A stretch of DNA of 64,000 nt, from contig NZ_JABEPQ010000005.1 in the NCBI RefSeq assembly GCF_013041615.1, positions 186,001 through 250,000 on the forward strand, given 5' to 3'. This document shows, one piece after another, positions 31,248 to 39,419 of this stretch (within the stretch, counting starts at the first letter, position 1; each line of letters opens with the position of its first letter). The translations under genes and the position numbers were made by a program. The DNA comes from Knoellia koreensis. GTDB lineage: Bacteria > Actinomycetota > Actinomycetes > Actinomycetales > Dermatophilaceae. The notes under the pieces are model-generated. The model was not told the DNA's origin. It searched no databases and saw nothing but the letters and a program-made list of their open reading frames with translations.

Positions 31248-31297
31248 TTCTCCCGTGGGATCCGGTGGATACCTCGGGGAGACCCCGGCCGGGAGAA
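31248..31297 (-). promoter_or_regulatory. Shine-Dalgarno sequestration element of the TPP riboswitch
   Basis: The ribosome-binding segment of ykoE in the mRNA (CGGGAGAA, plus-strand 31248-31255) is exactly complementary over eight bases to TTCTCCCG in the leader (plus-strand 31290-31297). Pairing would close the ribosome site when the riboswitch is bound, giving translational rather than transcriptional control. The pairing is seen; the switching is inferred. Confidence 0.55.
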
Positions 31298-31340
31298 CGC
31301 ACCCGGTGGGACGCGGTCGCCCGACAGGTGCCTGAGAACT

Positions 31341-31425
31341 CGACTCCCTACGCCGGTGCGAACCGGATCAGGTGTGAGGGTCTGCGGTTGCCCGCACTCT
31401 CAGCGCTTGCGCGCTCCCCTGTCGT
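31341..31425 (-). ncRNA. TPP riboswitch (THI element)
   Basis: On the minus strand the leader holds the full THI-box consensus in order. ACAGGGGAGC starts near 31422, GCTGAGA is at 31398-31404, and ACCCTC is followed by CACCTGATCCGG around 31363-31374. The 3' side GGCGTAGGGAGTCG closes the first stem. It senses thiamine pyrophosphate and lies about 100 nt ahead of ykoE. A TACAGT element at 31436-31441 is a candidate -10, which would put the transcription start just before the aptamer. Confidence 0.95.
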
Positions 31426-31526
31426 TACCCGAGTCACTGTACTCCTGCCTGTGGCAGGGTGGAGGGGAAGGTCTCCCGACTTCGAACGCGGAACACCAAG
31501 CCTGAACACCTCGGAGGCAGAAACAC

Positions 31527-31805
31527 ATGGGTCCCCTCGTGTGGCGCGTGATCGGCACCGGCTCGGCCGTGCTCGCCGGCATCGTCGCCAACAAGCTCGT
31601 CACCACGGTCTGGAAGAAGGCCGGCCGCGACGCGGTCATCGACCCGCGCGACCCCCGCACGCCGTGGAAGGACGCCCTGGCCTTCGCCGCGCTGACCGGT
31701 CTGGCCGCGGGTGCGGCCAAGGTGCTGGCCACCCGGAAGGCCGCCGAGTACTACCAGAAGTCGGCCGGCCACCTGCCCAAGGCGATGCAGCAGGGCGACG
31801 CCTGA
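31527..31805 (+). CDS. DUF4235 domain membrane protein
   Basis: A 92-residue protein typical of DUF4235. A first hydrophobic segment (VWRVIGTGSAVLAGIVAN) is followed by VTTVWKKAGR, the central DPRTPWKDALAFAALTG and a second amphipathic or hydrophobic stretch (LTGLAAGAAKVLATR). It is probably a small two-span inner-membrane protein. No function is established for the family, which is common in actinomycetes. The ATG at 31527 has GGAGG about ten bases upstream. It is transcribed away from the thiamine riboswitch. The stop is followed directly by a short 14-bp tandem repeat. Confidence 0.85.
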   Translation: MGPLVWRVIGTGSAVLAGIVANKLVTTVWKKAGRDAVIDPRDPRTPWKDALAFAALTGLAAGAAKVLATRKAAEYYQKSAGHLPKAMQQGDA

Positions 31806-31842
31806 GGTCGCACTCCCGAGGTCCCACTCCCGAGGTCGCACG
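31804..31842 (+). repeat. 14-bp tandem repeat after DUF4235
   Basis: GAGGTCGCACTCCC is repeated nearly three times (31804-31817, 31818-31831 with one change, 31832-31842 partial), starting within the DUF4235 stop codon region. It sits between convergent genes and forms no strong hairpin. It looks like local slippage duplication of the gene end. Confidence 0.7.
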
Positions 31843-31854
31843 TATGCGGTCAGG

Positions 31855-32895
31855 TCACGGTGCGGAACCGGGAACCACCCGCGTCAGGATGTCCTGGACC
31901 GTCACCACGCCGACCTGACGGTCGCCGTCCACGACGACCACGAGCTGCTCGCGGGCAGCCTTCATGGCGGCAAGGCCCTCGTGGAGCGGTAGGTCCTGCT
32001 CGACGAGGTGGGCGGCCCGAGACAGCCCACGGGCCGACGCCGTGGCGTCCTCGAGCAGGGTGTCGCGGACGTGCACCACGCGCGGCTGCCCGCCGGGACC
32101 GTCTCCGCCGGGCGATGGCCTCTGGGGGCCGGCGACCAGGACTCGCATGTGTCCGGTGCGGGCGGACAGCGCCTGGACGTCGGCCACCGTGGCGTCGGGC
32201 GCCACCATCACCACCGGGCGGCGCGGGTCCACGAGCTCACCCATCGTCACGGACTCCAGCCCGATCGCTCCCGCAAGCGGCGGGTGGAACTCGGGGTCGA
32301 GCGCACCCACACGCACCGAGTGCTCGATGAGGTGCCGCAACGTGTCCGGGTCGCGGCCACCGCCCTCCGCCCGCTGCACCGGGTTGACTCCGGAGGCCCG
32401 GACCAACCGGTTCGCGAGGTCGTTGATCCAGGTCAGCAGGGGGCGCAGGGGACGCACGAACGCCCGCGCGGGGCGGCCGACCAGCAGCGCCGCGCGCTCG
32501 GGGAACGTGATGGCCCAGGACTTGGGCGCCATTTCCCCCAGGACGAGGTGCAGGAACGTCACGAACAGCAGGGCCAGGACGAAGGCCACGACGTCCGCGG
32601 CCCAGTCGGGCAGCCACGGCTCGAACCACGGCAGGATCGCGCCATCGACCGCGGGCTTGGTGACCGCCCCGAGGGCGAAGGTGCAGGCGGTGATGCCCAG
32701 CTGGGCACCCGCGAGCATCACGGTCAGCTCGTGCGAGCCCCGCAGGGCAGCCCGGGCCGAGGCGCTGGTCGCGGCAAGCTCCTCGAGCCGGTGCCGGCGA
32801 GCGCCGAGCAGGGCGAACTCGATGACCACGAAGAAGCCGCTGGCGACGATGAGGGCGGCGGTCACGGCCACGACCACGAACGGGTTGGTGAGCAT
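31855..32895 (-). CDS. CNNM/CorC-type membrane protein with CBS pair
   Basis: A 346-residue protein with an N-terminal DUF21 (CNNM) membrane domain (NPFVVVAVTAALIVASGFFV onward, three to four helices) and a CBS pair in the last 140 residues (VTMGELVDPRRPVVMVAPDA to VVTVQDILTRVVP). It stops after the CBS pair and so lacks the C-terminal CorC_HlyC domain that its upstream neighbour has. Family members affect magnesium or cobalt handling. Its ATG overlaps the upstream stop by one base (TGATG), so the two are translationally coupled and may form a heteromer (inference). Confidence 0.88.
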   Translation of the reverse strand: MLTNPFVVVAVTAALIVASGFFVVIEFALLGARRHRLEELAATSASARAALRGSHELTVMLAGAQLGITACTFALGAVTKPAVDGAILPWFEPWLPDWAADVVAFVLALLFVTFLHLVLGEMAPKSWAITFPERAALLVGRPARAFVRPLRPLLTWINDLANRLVRASGVNPVQRAEGGGRDPDTLRHLIEHSVRVGALDPEFHPPLAGAIGLESVTMGELVDPRRPVVMVAPDATVADVQALSARTGHMRVLVAGPQRPSPGGDGPGGQPRVVHVRDTLLEDATASARGLSRAAHLVEQDLPLHEGLAAMKAAREQLVVVVDGDRQVGVVTVQDILTRVVPGSAP

Positions 32896-34280
32896 CAGTC
32901 CTCCTCACCGTCGCTCGGAGCGTCGATGGCGCCGTCGACCTCGTCATCCGTGACGAGGGACAGCCGGACCAGGCTCGGCACGTACCGCTCGACCTCCAGG
33001 ACCTCGAGGTCCACGGCCCGCACGCGCTGCGCGCCGGGGTCCTCCCACGGCATACCGGGCAGGTCGACCCGCACCACCTGACCGGCGCTCGGCAGCTCAC
33101 CGGCGGTGGCGATGAGCAGGCCGCCGAGCGTCTCGTAGTCGCCCTCCGGGAGGTCGTGGCCGACGGCCCGCTCCACCTCGTCGACCGGTGCCTGCCCGTC
33201 GACGACCCACGCCCCGTCCCGCGCCACCACGAGGGGGGCGAGGTCGGTGTCGTGCTCGTCGTGCAGCTCGCCGACCACCTCCTCGGCCAGGTCCTCGAAG
33301 GTGAGGATCCCGCTGAAGTCGCCGTACTCGTCGACCACGCAGGCGAGCTTGACCCCGGCGTCCTCGAGGGCACGCAGGGCATCCGGCAGGCTCATCGACT
33401 CGGACACGACGACGGGGTCGCGGGCGAGCTCGGCGACGCTCACCTCGTGACCGCGGGCGCGCAGCAGGTCGCCGAGCTGCACCAGTCCCACCACCTGCTG
33501 CCCGTCGACCACGGGGTAACGGCTGTGCCCCTGGGCCATGAGCCGGCGCAGTTCGGTGAGGGTCGTGTCGGGCCCGACGGTGTCGACCTGCGATCGCGGC
33601 ACCAACGCGTGCTCGACGGTCTTGTCGGGGAAGTCGAGGATGCGGTCGAGCATCAGGGACAGACCTGCCGGGAGGTCACCGCTGTCCCGCGACTCGGCGA
33701 CAATCCGCTCGAGGTCCTGGGCGGTGGCGCTGCTGTCCAGGTCGTGCAGGGGCTCGATCCGCAGGAGGCGCAGCAACCGGTCGGCCGCCACGTCGAAGAC
33801 CGTGATGATCCACCCGAACAGTCGCAGGTAGACCACCGTCGACCGGGCGAGCCGGCGCGCCAGCCGGTCCGGCTCGGCGATGGCGAGGTTCTTGGGGTAG
33901 AGCTCGCCGAAGATCATCTGCACGATGGTGGACAGGAGCAGGGTGGCGGTCGTGCCCACCGAGATGCCCAGCGCCGCCGGCACGCCGGCGTGCCCGAGCA
34001 GCTGGCCGAGCGCGGCACCCACCAAGGGCTCGGCGACGAAACCCACCAGCAGCCCCGTGACGGTGATGCCGAGCTGCGCGCCGGACAGCATGAAAGAGGT
34101 CCGGCGCGTCACGGCCAGGGCTCGCGCGGCAGCCTCGTCACCGGCGCTCGCCGCCGCGCTGAGGCGCTGACGGTCGACCGCCATGAAGGCGAACTCCTGC
34201 GCGACGAAGTAGCCGTTGGCAGCGATGATGACCGCGATCGTCAGGAGTCCGGCGAGCAGCTGGAGGACAACCATCAGCAC
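32895..34280 (-). CDS. CNNM/CorC-type membrane protein with CorC_HlyC domain
   Basis: A 461-residue protein with the full family layout: a DUF21 membrane domain at about residues 1-200 (starts LQLLAGLLTIAVIIAANGYF), a CBS pair at about 215-340 (HALVPRSQVDTVGPD, DEYGDFSGILTFEDLAEEVV) and a CorC_HlyC domain at about 350-435 (GAWVVDGQAPVDEVERAVG). Annotated elsewhere as hemolysin-like or HlyC/CorC transporter; the CNNM fold points to divalent-cation transport or its control. The ATG at 34280 is the first of a two-gene unit. The pair of long and short paralogues is common in actinomycetes. Confidence 0.9.
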   Translation of the reverse strand: MLMVVLQLLAGLLTIAVIIAANGYFVAQEFAFMAVDRQRLSAAASAGDEAAARALAVTRRTSFMLSGAQLGITVTGLLVGFVAEPLVGAALGQLLGHAGVPAALGISVGTTATLLLSTIVQMIFGELYPKNLAIAEPDRLARRLARSTVVYLRLFGWIITVFDVAADRLLRLLRIEPLHDLDSSATAQDLERIVAESRDSGDLPAGLSLMLDRILDFPDKTVEHALVPRSQVDTVGPDTTLTELRRLMAQGHSRYPVVDGQQVVGLVQLGDLLRARGHEVSVAELARDPVVVSESMSLPDALRALEDAGVKLACVVDEYGDFSGILTFEDLAEEVVGELHDEHDTDLAPLVVARDGAWVVDGQAPVDEVERAVGHDLPEGDYETLGGLLIATAGELPSAGQVVRVDLPGMPWEDPGAQRVRAVDLEVLEVERYVPSLVRLSLVTDDEVDGAIDAPSDGEED

Positions 34281-34400
34281 GGCCCGTCACTGGTGTTCAC
34301 GGGCGCCCTGCAACCTCCGCTCGTCCACCCGCGCCCTGGACGGTCCGGTCGCCAGGGCTGGATCGTCACGGGTGGAAAGAGGTGCCAGCCTAACCCGGCT

Positions 34401-34432
34401 GCCCCCGCCCGCCCAACGGTCCGGGCGGGGGC
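34401..34432 (-). terminator. Hairpin terminator after the DUF4331 gene
   Basis: An 11-bp perfect GC-only stem (GCCCCCGCCCG at 34401-34411 with 34422-34432) and a 10-base loop lie 16 bp past the DUF4331 stop. The rest of the gap up to the CNNM gene start at 34280 shows no gene. Confidence 0.7.
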
Positions 34433-34447
34433 TCGCTGCTGGCGGGG

Positions 34448-35434
34448 CTACTGCTCGGGGAAGCTGTCCTTGCTGACGGCCGAGTGCGGCTCCCCGAGGT
34501 AGGGGAAGTCGTCGGACAGGTCGGTGTGCGGCGGGATGTTGTCGCTGGTGATCTTGCCGTTCGTGATCATCGCCAGCCGTGCACTGGTGACGTCGTCGGT
34601 GAGGGCACGGCCGTTGGGGTATGCCGTGGGCTTGCTGCGGTCCCAGCGCAGCGTGTCGGGGACGATGGTCGCGAGCAGGGTCTCGCGCGCCTTGTCGGCC
34701 TCCCAGTTGCCGAGGTGCTCGAGGACGCCGACGAACCGGTCGAGGTGGTCGGCCTCGTCGGTGGCGGGGGTGCCCTGGTTGTAGGCGATCTTCTCGTCGT
34801 TGTCCTGGTTGAAGTAGGCCGTCACCGAGGGGTTGGCGCCGCGGTCGATCGACTCCCAGCCACTGTCACCTTCCAGCGCGACCCGCGCCCACACACCGAT
34901 CGGCCCGTCGCCGAGCTCGGAGTCCGGCACCTCGAGCACGAGCCCGTAGACGTTGGCCTCGGCCATGGCGTCACGGCCGGTGAAGTTGAAGTTGTCGATG
35001 ATGCCCTCGAGGTCGGCGAAGAACGGGTCGCTGCGCAGGGCGACGGCGATGCGGTGATCCTCGGAGGTGTCATCGGTGACCTCACCGGACATGCCGACGA
35101 CGAGACCGTCGGCGAGGGTGCGCCCAACGGGCTCGAGCCCGCCGGCCTCGGCGCCCTTGGCCTGCAGGACCGAGACGGTCTGGCCTGCGTCGTCCAGCTC
35201 GGAGAACGTGAAGTGGTAGGTGATGTCCGGCTGCAGGTCTCCGTCGGTGTCGATGTGCACCTGGTAGACGGCGTCCGGGTGCAGGCCCGGCGCGTTAGCC
35301 GGATCGGGGTTGACGTCGAGGATGATCGCCGTCCGGCCCTCGGTCTTCGCCGGGAAGATAAAGAGGTCGGTCTGGTCGAGGCGCGGGTCGTCCTTCGGTG
35401 AACGCAGGTCGGGACCGCTGAGGTGGTGGGACAT
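34448..35434 (-). CDS. DUF4331 family protein
   Basis: A 328-residue protein matching DUF4331. It begins MSHHLSGPDLRSPKDDPRLD, then DQTDLFIFPA, DLQPDITYHFTFSE and VEVPDSELGD-like segments with many Asp and Asn. The C-terminal part has NGRALTDDVTSARLAMITNG. There is no signal peptide or membrane segment in the chosen frame. Members are beta-rich proteins of unknown function, sometimes near halogen or peroxide genes. I chose the ATG at 35434; another ATG six codons upstream (35452) is possible. The Asp-rich loops suggest metal binding (inference). The gap to hutI (35453-35553) holds no gene. Confidence 0.8.
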   Translation of the reverse strand: MSHHLSGPDLRSPKDDPRLDQTDLFIFPAKTEGRTAIILDVNPDPANAPGLHPDAVYQVHIDTDGDLQPDITYHFTFSELDDAGQTVSVLQAKGAEAGGLEPVGRTLADGLVVGMSGEVTDDTSEDHRIAVALRSDPFFADLEGIIDNFNFTGRDAMAEANVYGLVLEVPDSELGDGPIGVWARVALEGDSGWESIDRGANPSVTAYFNQDNDEKIAYNQGTPATDEADHLDRFVGVLEHLGNWEADKARETLLATIVPDTLRWDRSKPTAYPNGRALTDDVTSARLAMITNGKITSDNIPPHTDLSDDFPYLGEPHSAVSKDSFPEQ

Positions 35435-35553
35435 GGGACAAACTCCGTTCATCGCAGGTGGGGTCAAGCGGGAGCCGTGCCCTCGCATCCTCCTGACCGC
35501 GACCGCCTGCGGCAACCGCAGAACTGCGCAGACTGAGTCGAGCTCGGTCTCAA

Positions 35554-36738
35554 TCAGTCGGGCAGGTCGAGGGCCCGCGCGATCGGCACCCCCGCGCGGT
35601 AGGACAGGTGCACGTGCGACGGTGCGTCGAGCACCGTGAGGTCGGCACGCGCGCCGACGACGATCCGCCCGATATCGTTGCGGCGCAACGCCTTCGCGGC
35701 ACCTGCGGTCGCGGCATACACGGCCTGCCCAGGCGTCAGCCCCATCTCGCGCACGGCGAGCGCGATGACGAACGGCATCGAGCTGGAGTAGCAGGTGCCC
35801 GGGTTGCAGTCGGTGGCGAGGGCGACCGAGACTCCGGCCGCAAGCAGCGCCGCGGCGTCCGGGTAAGGGGACCGGGTCGAGAACTCCACCCCGGGCAGCA
35901 GGGTGGCCACCGTGGTGTCGGCGGCGTCGGCGAGGGCCGTCACGTCGGCGTCGGACAGGTAGGTGCAATGGTCGACACTCGCGGCGCCGAGCTCGACGGC
36001 GAGCTGCACGCCGGGTCCGTGACCGAGCTGGTTGCCGTGCACACGCAGCCCGAGGCCAGCGTCGCGGCCAGCGATGAGCACCTCGCGTGCCTCGTCACCG
36101 GTGAACGCGTGGGCCGAGTTGGGCTCGCAGAAGACGTCGACCCACCTCGCGTGCGGGGCAGCGGCTTGCAGCATGGGGCCGGTGACGAGCGCGAGGTATG
36201 CCGCGCGGTCGGCGGCGTACTCGGCCGGCACCACGTGCGCCCCGAGGAACGTCGTCTCCGGGCTCACCTCCCGAGCGATGCGCAGGGCGCGTGCCTCGTC
36301 CTCGACGGTGAGCCCGTAGCCGCTCTTGACCTCGACGGTCGTCGTGCCCTGGGCCCGCATCTCGGCGACCCGCGCCGCGACCAGGGTGCGCAGCTCGTCG
36401 TCGGTCGCCGCTCGCGTTGCCGCGACGGAGACGCCGATTCCCCCACCGTCGTAAGCGGCTCCGGCCATCCGGGCGGCGAACTCCGCGCCCCGGTCACCGG
36501 CGAAAACCAGGTGGGCGTGGGAGTCGACGAAGCCGGGCACCAGCGCCCGCCCGTCGAGGTCGACCCGGTGGTCGGTGGTCGTGGCAGCGTCCGAACCGGC
36601 GGACGAGGCGTCCCCGACCCAGGCCACGAGGCCGTCCTCCACCACGATGGCGGCGTCGCGCCGCAGCCCGAGCCCGTCCTCACCCGTGCCGTCACAGGTG
36701 ACGAGCTCGCCGATGCCGCTGACCAGGGTGCTGCTCAT
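35554..36738 (-). CDS. hutI: Imidazolonepropionase
   Basis: A 394-residue amidohydrolase that opens 4-imidazolone-5-propionate to N-formimidoyl-glutamate, the third step of histidine breakdown. Metal-site landmarks are [14 protein letters not shown] near residue 70, [30 protein letters not shown] and [10 protein letters not shown]. The HVVPAEY and NPGT segments are characteristic of HutI among amidohydrolases. The ATG at 36738 overlaps the hutF stop by four bases, so it is translated from the same message. It is the last gene of the hutF-side cluster. Confidence 0.95.
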   Translation of the reverse strand: MSSTLVSGIGELVTCDGTGEDGLGLRRDAAIVVEDGLVAWVGDASSAGSDAATTTDHRVDLDGRALVPGFVDSHAHLVFAGDRGAEFAARMAGAAYDGGGIGVSVAATRAATDDELRTLVAARVAEMRAQGTTTVEVKSGYGLTVEDEARALRIAREVSPETTFLGAHVVPAEYAADRAAYLALVTGPMLQAAAPHARWVDVFCEPNSAHAFTGDEAREVLIAGRDAGLGLRVHGNQLGHGPGVQLAVELGAASVDHCTYLSDADVTALADAADTTVATLLPGVEFSTRSPYPDAAALLAAGVSVALATDCNPGTCYSSSMPFVIALAVREMGLTPGQAVYAATAGAAKALRRNDIGRIVVGARADLTVLDAPSHVHLSYRAGVPIARALDLPD

Positions 36739-38081
36739 CCTTGGTGCTCCCTCACGCTGGCGAGGGCGGCACCCAGCAGCTCGGCAACATCGCCCAGGCT
36801 CGTGTGCTCGCCTCTCTCGACGATGGTCCGGCCACCCACCACGACGGTGTCGACGTCGGCGCGGGTGGCGCTGTAAGCGATCTGCCCCGGCTTGGAGCCC
36901 ACGGTGCCCACCGTGTCGGTGCGTACCGCCACGAAGTCCGCGAGCCGGCCGACCTCGAGGACACCGCCGTCGTCCCAGCCCAAGCTGCGGTACCCCTCCA
37001 CGGTCGCCGCCGCGAGCAGCTCGTCGGGCGTGAACCGGCCGCGCTCGTTGCTCTCGAGCCGCTCGTGCATCTCCAGCCCGCGCAGCTCCTCGAACGGGTC
37101 GACGACCGCATGCTGGTCTGACCCGAGCGACAACCGGGCGCCGGCGTCGGCGAGCGCGCGGGCCGGGCCGATGCCGTCCGCGAGGTCGCGCTCCGTGGTG
37201 GGGCAGAAGCAGGCTGTGGCGCCTGCCTCCCCCAGCAGGGCCACGTCGTCGTCCGACAGGTGCGTGGCGTGCACGGCCGTGAACCGGTCGGTCACGAGGC
37301 CGGCGTCGGCCAGCAGCTCGGTGGGCGTGCGGGCGTAGAACATCTGGGCCGCAAGGTTTTCCGCGGGCTGCTCGCTGACGTGGGCGTGCACGACCCGCCC
37401 TCGCGTCACCTCACCCATGGCGGCCAGCTCGTCCCTCGGCACGGCACGCACCGAGTGCACCGCGCCACCCACCCGGGTCGTCGCGTCGGTCACGTCCGCC
37501 TCCAGCCGGGCCACCCGGGCCGCCCACGTGTCAACGTCACCGTCGGTGAACCGCACCTGCACGTCGTCGAGGGGCAGGTGCCCGTCACCGGTGAGGCCGC
37601 CGGCGAGGTAACAGGTGTCGAGCAGCGTCAGCCGCAACCCGGCGTCCCGCGCTGCCGCTGCCAGCGCCGCGCCCATGGCGTTCGGGTCCGCGTAGCGCTG
37701 CCCCGCCTGGTCGTGGTGCAGGTAGTGGAACTCCCCCACGACCGTCATCCCTGCGAGGGCCATCTCGCCATAGACCGCCCGCGCCAACGCGTAGTAGCTG
37801 TCCGGGTCGAGGCGACGCGTCACGGCATACATCAGCTCGCGCCACGTCCAGAAGTTGCCGCCGCCGCCGTGGGTGCGTCCGCGCAGCGCCCGGTGGAAGG
37901 CGTGGCTGTGGGCGTTGGCGAGGCCGGGGAGGACGACGCCAGGCAGGTGCACGTCGCCCTCCCGCGGCCGCGAGTGCGGCCGCACGACGGTGAGGCGACC
38001 GTCCTGGGCCTCGAGCCGGACGTCGGTGGCGACGCCGGTGGGCAGCCAGGCGTGCTCGGCCCACCAGCTGGTCCGGGTCAT
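36735..38081 (-). CDS. hutF: Formimidoylglutamate deiminase
   Basis: A 448-residue amidohydrolase of the ATZ/TRZ group that converts N-formimidoyl-L-glutamate to N-formyl-L-glutamate and ammonia. It has [20 protein letters not shown] (first two metal His), [29 protein letters not shown] and [14 protein letters not shown]. The pathway is therefore the formylglutamate route, not the HutG-type formiminoglutamase. Start and stop overlap the flanking genes by four bases on both sides (M20 hydrolase, hutI), giving a tightly coupled trio. Confidence 0.95.
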   Translation of the reverse strand: MTRTSWWAEHAWLPTGVATDVRLEAQDGRLTVVRPHSRPREGDVHLPGVVLPGLANAHSHAFHRALRGRTHGGGGNFWTWRELMYAVTRRLDPDSYYALARAVYGEMALAGMTVVGEFHYLHHDQAGQRYADPNAMGAALAAAARDAGLRLTLLDTCYLAGGLTGDGHLPLDDVQVRFTDGDVDTWAARVARLEADVTDATTRVGGAVHSVRAVPRDELAAMGEVTRGRVVHAHVSEQPAENLAAQMFYARTPTELLADAGLVTDRFTAVHATHLSDDDVALLGEAGATACFCPTTERDLADGIGPARALADAGARLSLGSDQHAVVDPFEELRGLEMHERLESNERGRFTPDELLAAATVEGYRSLGWDDGGVLEVGRLADFVAVRTDTVGTVGSKPGQIAYSATRADVDTVVVGGRTIVERGEHTSLGDVAELLGAALASVREHQG

Positions 38082-39316
38082 GGGGTGTCGCCCGCGAGGT
38101 CCTCGAGCACCGCAGTGAGTGCGGCGACGCCTTCGAGGCAGTCGCCGAGCTCGGCGTGCTCAGCGGGTGAGTGGGAGACGCCCGTGGGGTTGCGGACGAA
38201 CAGCATCGCGGTCGGAATCCCTGCGTTGGCAAGGATTCCCGCGTCGTGTCCCGCGCCGGTGCCGAGGATGGGTATGCCGCCGAGCCGGGTCTGCAGGCGA
38301 GCCGTCAGCGCCGAGTCGAACGGCGTCGACGGGGTCCAGGACTCCTCCATCACCTCGCCGCCGGACTGCTCGACCATGGCGCGGACGTCCGCGACGGCCC
38401 GGCGGACGGCCCGCGGGCTGGCCCCCCGCGCGTCGAGCCAGCCCGTCACGTGGCTCGGGATCGCGTTGACCCCACCGGGGGTGACCGCGACCTTGCCGAT
38501 GGTGGCGACGCAGCCGTGCTGGATGGCGGCCTCGCGCGCGGCGAGGACGGCGCCGGCATACCCGAGCATGGCGTCCTGGCGGTCCTCGAGGCGGGTGGTG
38601 CCGGCGTGGTTGGCCTCGCCGCCGAAGTCGAGCCGCCAGCGGCCGTGCGGCCAGATGTCGGAGGCGACCGCGACGGGGTGGTCGAGGTCGACCAGTCCCC
38701 GGCCCTGCTCGACGTGGAGCTCGACGAAGGCGCCGACCCGGTCCAGCGTCTCGGGGTCACGGCCGATGTCGTGCGGGTCGCGGCCGGCGGCGGTGAGGGC
38801 TTCGGCCATGGAGACGCCGTCGGCGTCGGTGAGACTGCGGGCGCGGCGGGCCGTCATGGCACCGGTGATGACCCGCGACCCGGCGCAGGCAACCCCGAAC
38901 CGGGCACCCTCCTCGTCGACGAAGTTGACGATCCCGATGGGTCGATCGGGCTGGAAGCCCTTGTCCCGCAAGGCATCCACAGCGGCCAGTGCGCTGACGA
39001 CGCCGAGCGGCCCGTCGAACGCACCCCCGTCCGGCACGCTGTCGAGGTGGCTGCCGGTGACGACGCCCTTGCGTCCCGCCCGTGCCGCCTCGTCGGGGTT
39101 GCCCCACCAGGCCCACTGGTTGCCCATCCGGTCCTCGACCAGGTCCAGGCCTCGAGCCGCGCACTCGCCGGCGAACCACTCACGCAGGTCGTGGTCCGCC
39201 CGGGTCCAGGCGAACCGGCGGTAGCCACCGGACGGTGCATGGCGGCCCACCGGCTCCAGCGCAGACCACATCGACTCGAACGTGGCGCTGGCCCGGTGGC
39301 GGCGTGGACTGGTCAT
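38078..39316 (-). CDS. M20 amidohydrolase, probable N-formylglutamate-side hydrolase
   Basis: A 412-residue M20 metallohydrolase of the allantoate amidohydrolase / N-carbamoyl-amino-acid hydrolase type. Metal motifs are TGSHLDSVPDGGAFDGPLG, FVDEEGARFG and ELHVEQGRGL, then GEANHAGTTRLEDRQDA and GAGHDAG. It would usually be annotated as allantoate amidohydrolase, but no purine genes are near. It is coupled by a four-base overlap to hutF, whose product is formylglutamate. Since no HutG deformylase gene is present, removal of the formyl group from formylglutamate is the best guess (inference). The start is the ATG at 39316; an upstream GTG at 39334 is possible. Confidence 0.85.
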   Translation of the reverse strand: MTSPRRHRASATFESMWSALEPVGRHAPSGGYRRFAWTRADHDLREWFAGECAARGLDLVEDRMGNQWAWWGNPDEAARAGRKGVVTGSHLDSVPDGGAFDGPLGVVSALAAVDALRDKGFQPDRPIGIVNFVDEEGARFGVACAGSRVITGAMTARRARSLTDADGVSMAEALTAAGRDPHDIGRDPETLDRVGAFVELHVEQGRGLVDLDHPVAVASDIWPHGRWRLDFGGEANHAGTTRLEDRQDAMLGYAGAVLAAREAAIQHGCVATIGKVAVTPGGVNAIPSHVTGWLDARGASPRAVRRAVADVRAMVEQSGGEVMEESWTPSTPFDSALTARLQTRLGGIPILGTGAGHDAGILANAGIPTAMLFVRNPTGVSHSPAEHAELGDCLEGVAALTAVLEDLAGDTP

Positions 39317-39386
39317 CACGCAGGACGATCCCACATCCGGCGCCGCCGCTGGAGCGCGGGCCAGCCGATTTGCGTCTCGGATCCCA

Positions 39387-39415
39387 GACGGTCGGCGCCA
39401 TCGACGCCGACCGTC
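39387..39415 (-). terminator. Hairpin terminator after the phosphoesterase gene
   Basis: GACGGTCGGCG (39387-39397) pairs perfectly over 11 bp with 39405-39415 around a 7-base loop, five bases past the stop of the minus-strand phosphoesterase gene. This separates it from the hut genes that follow on the same strand. Confidence 0.7.
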
Positions 39416-39419
39416 CGGC

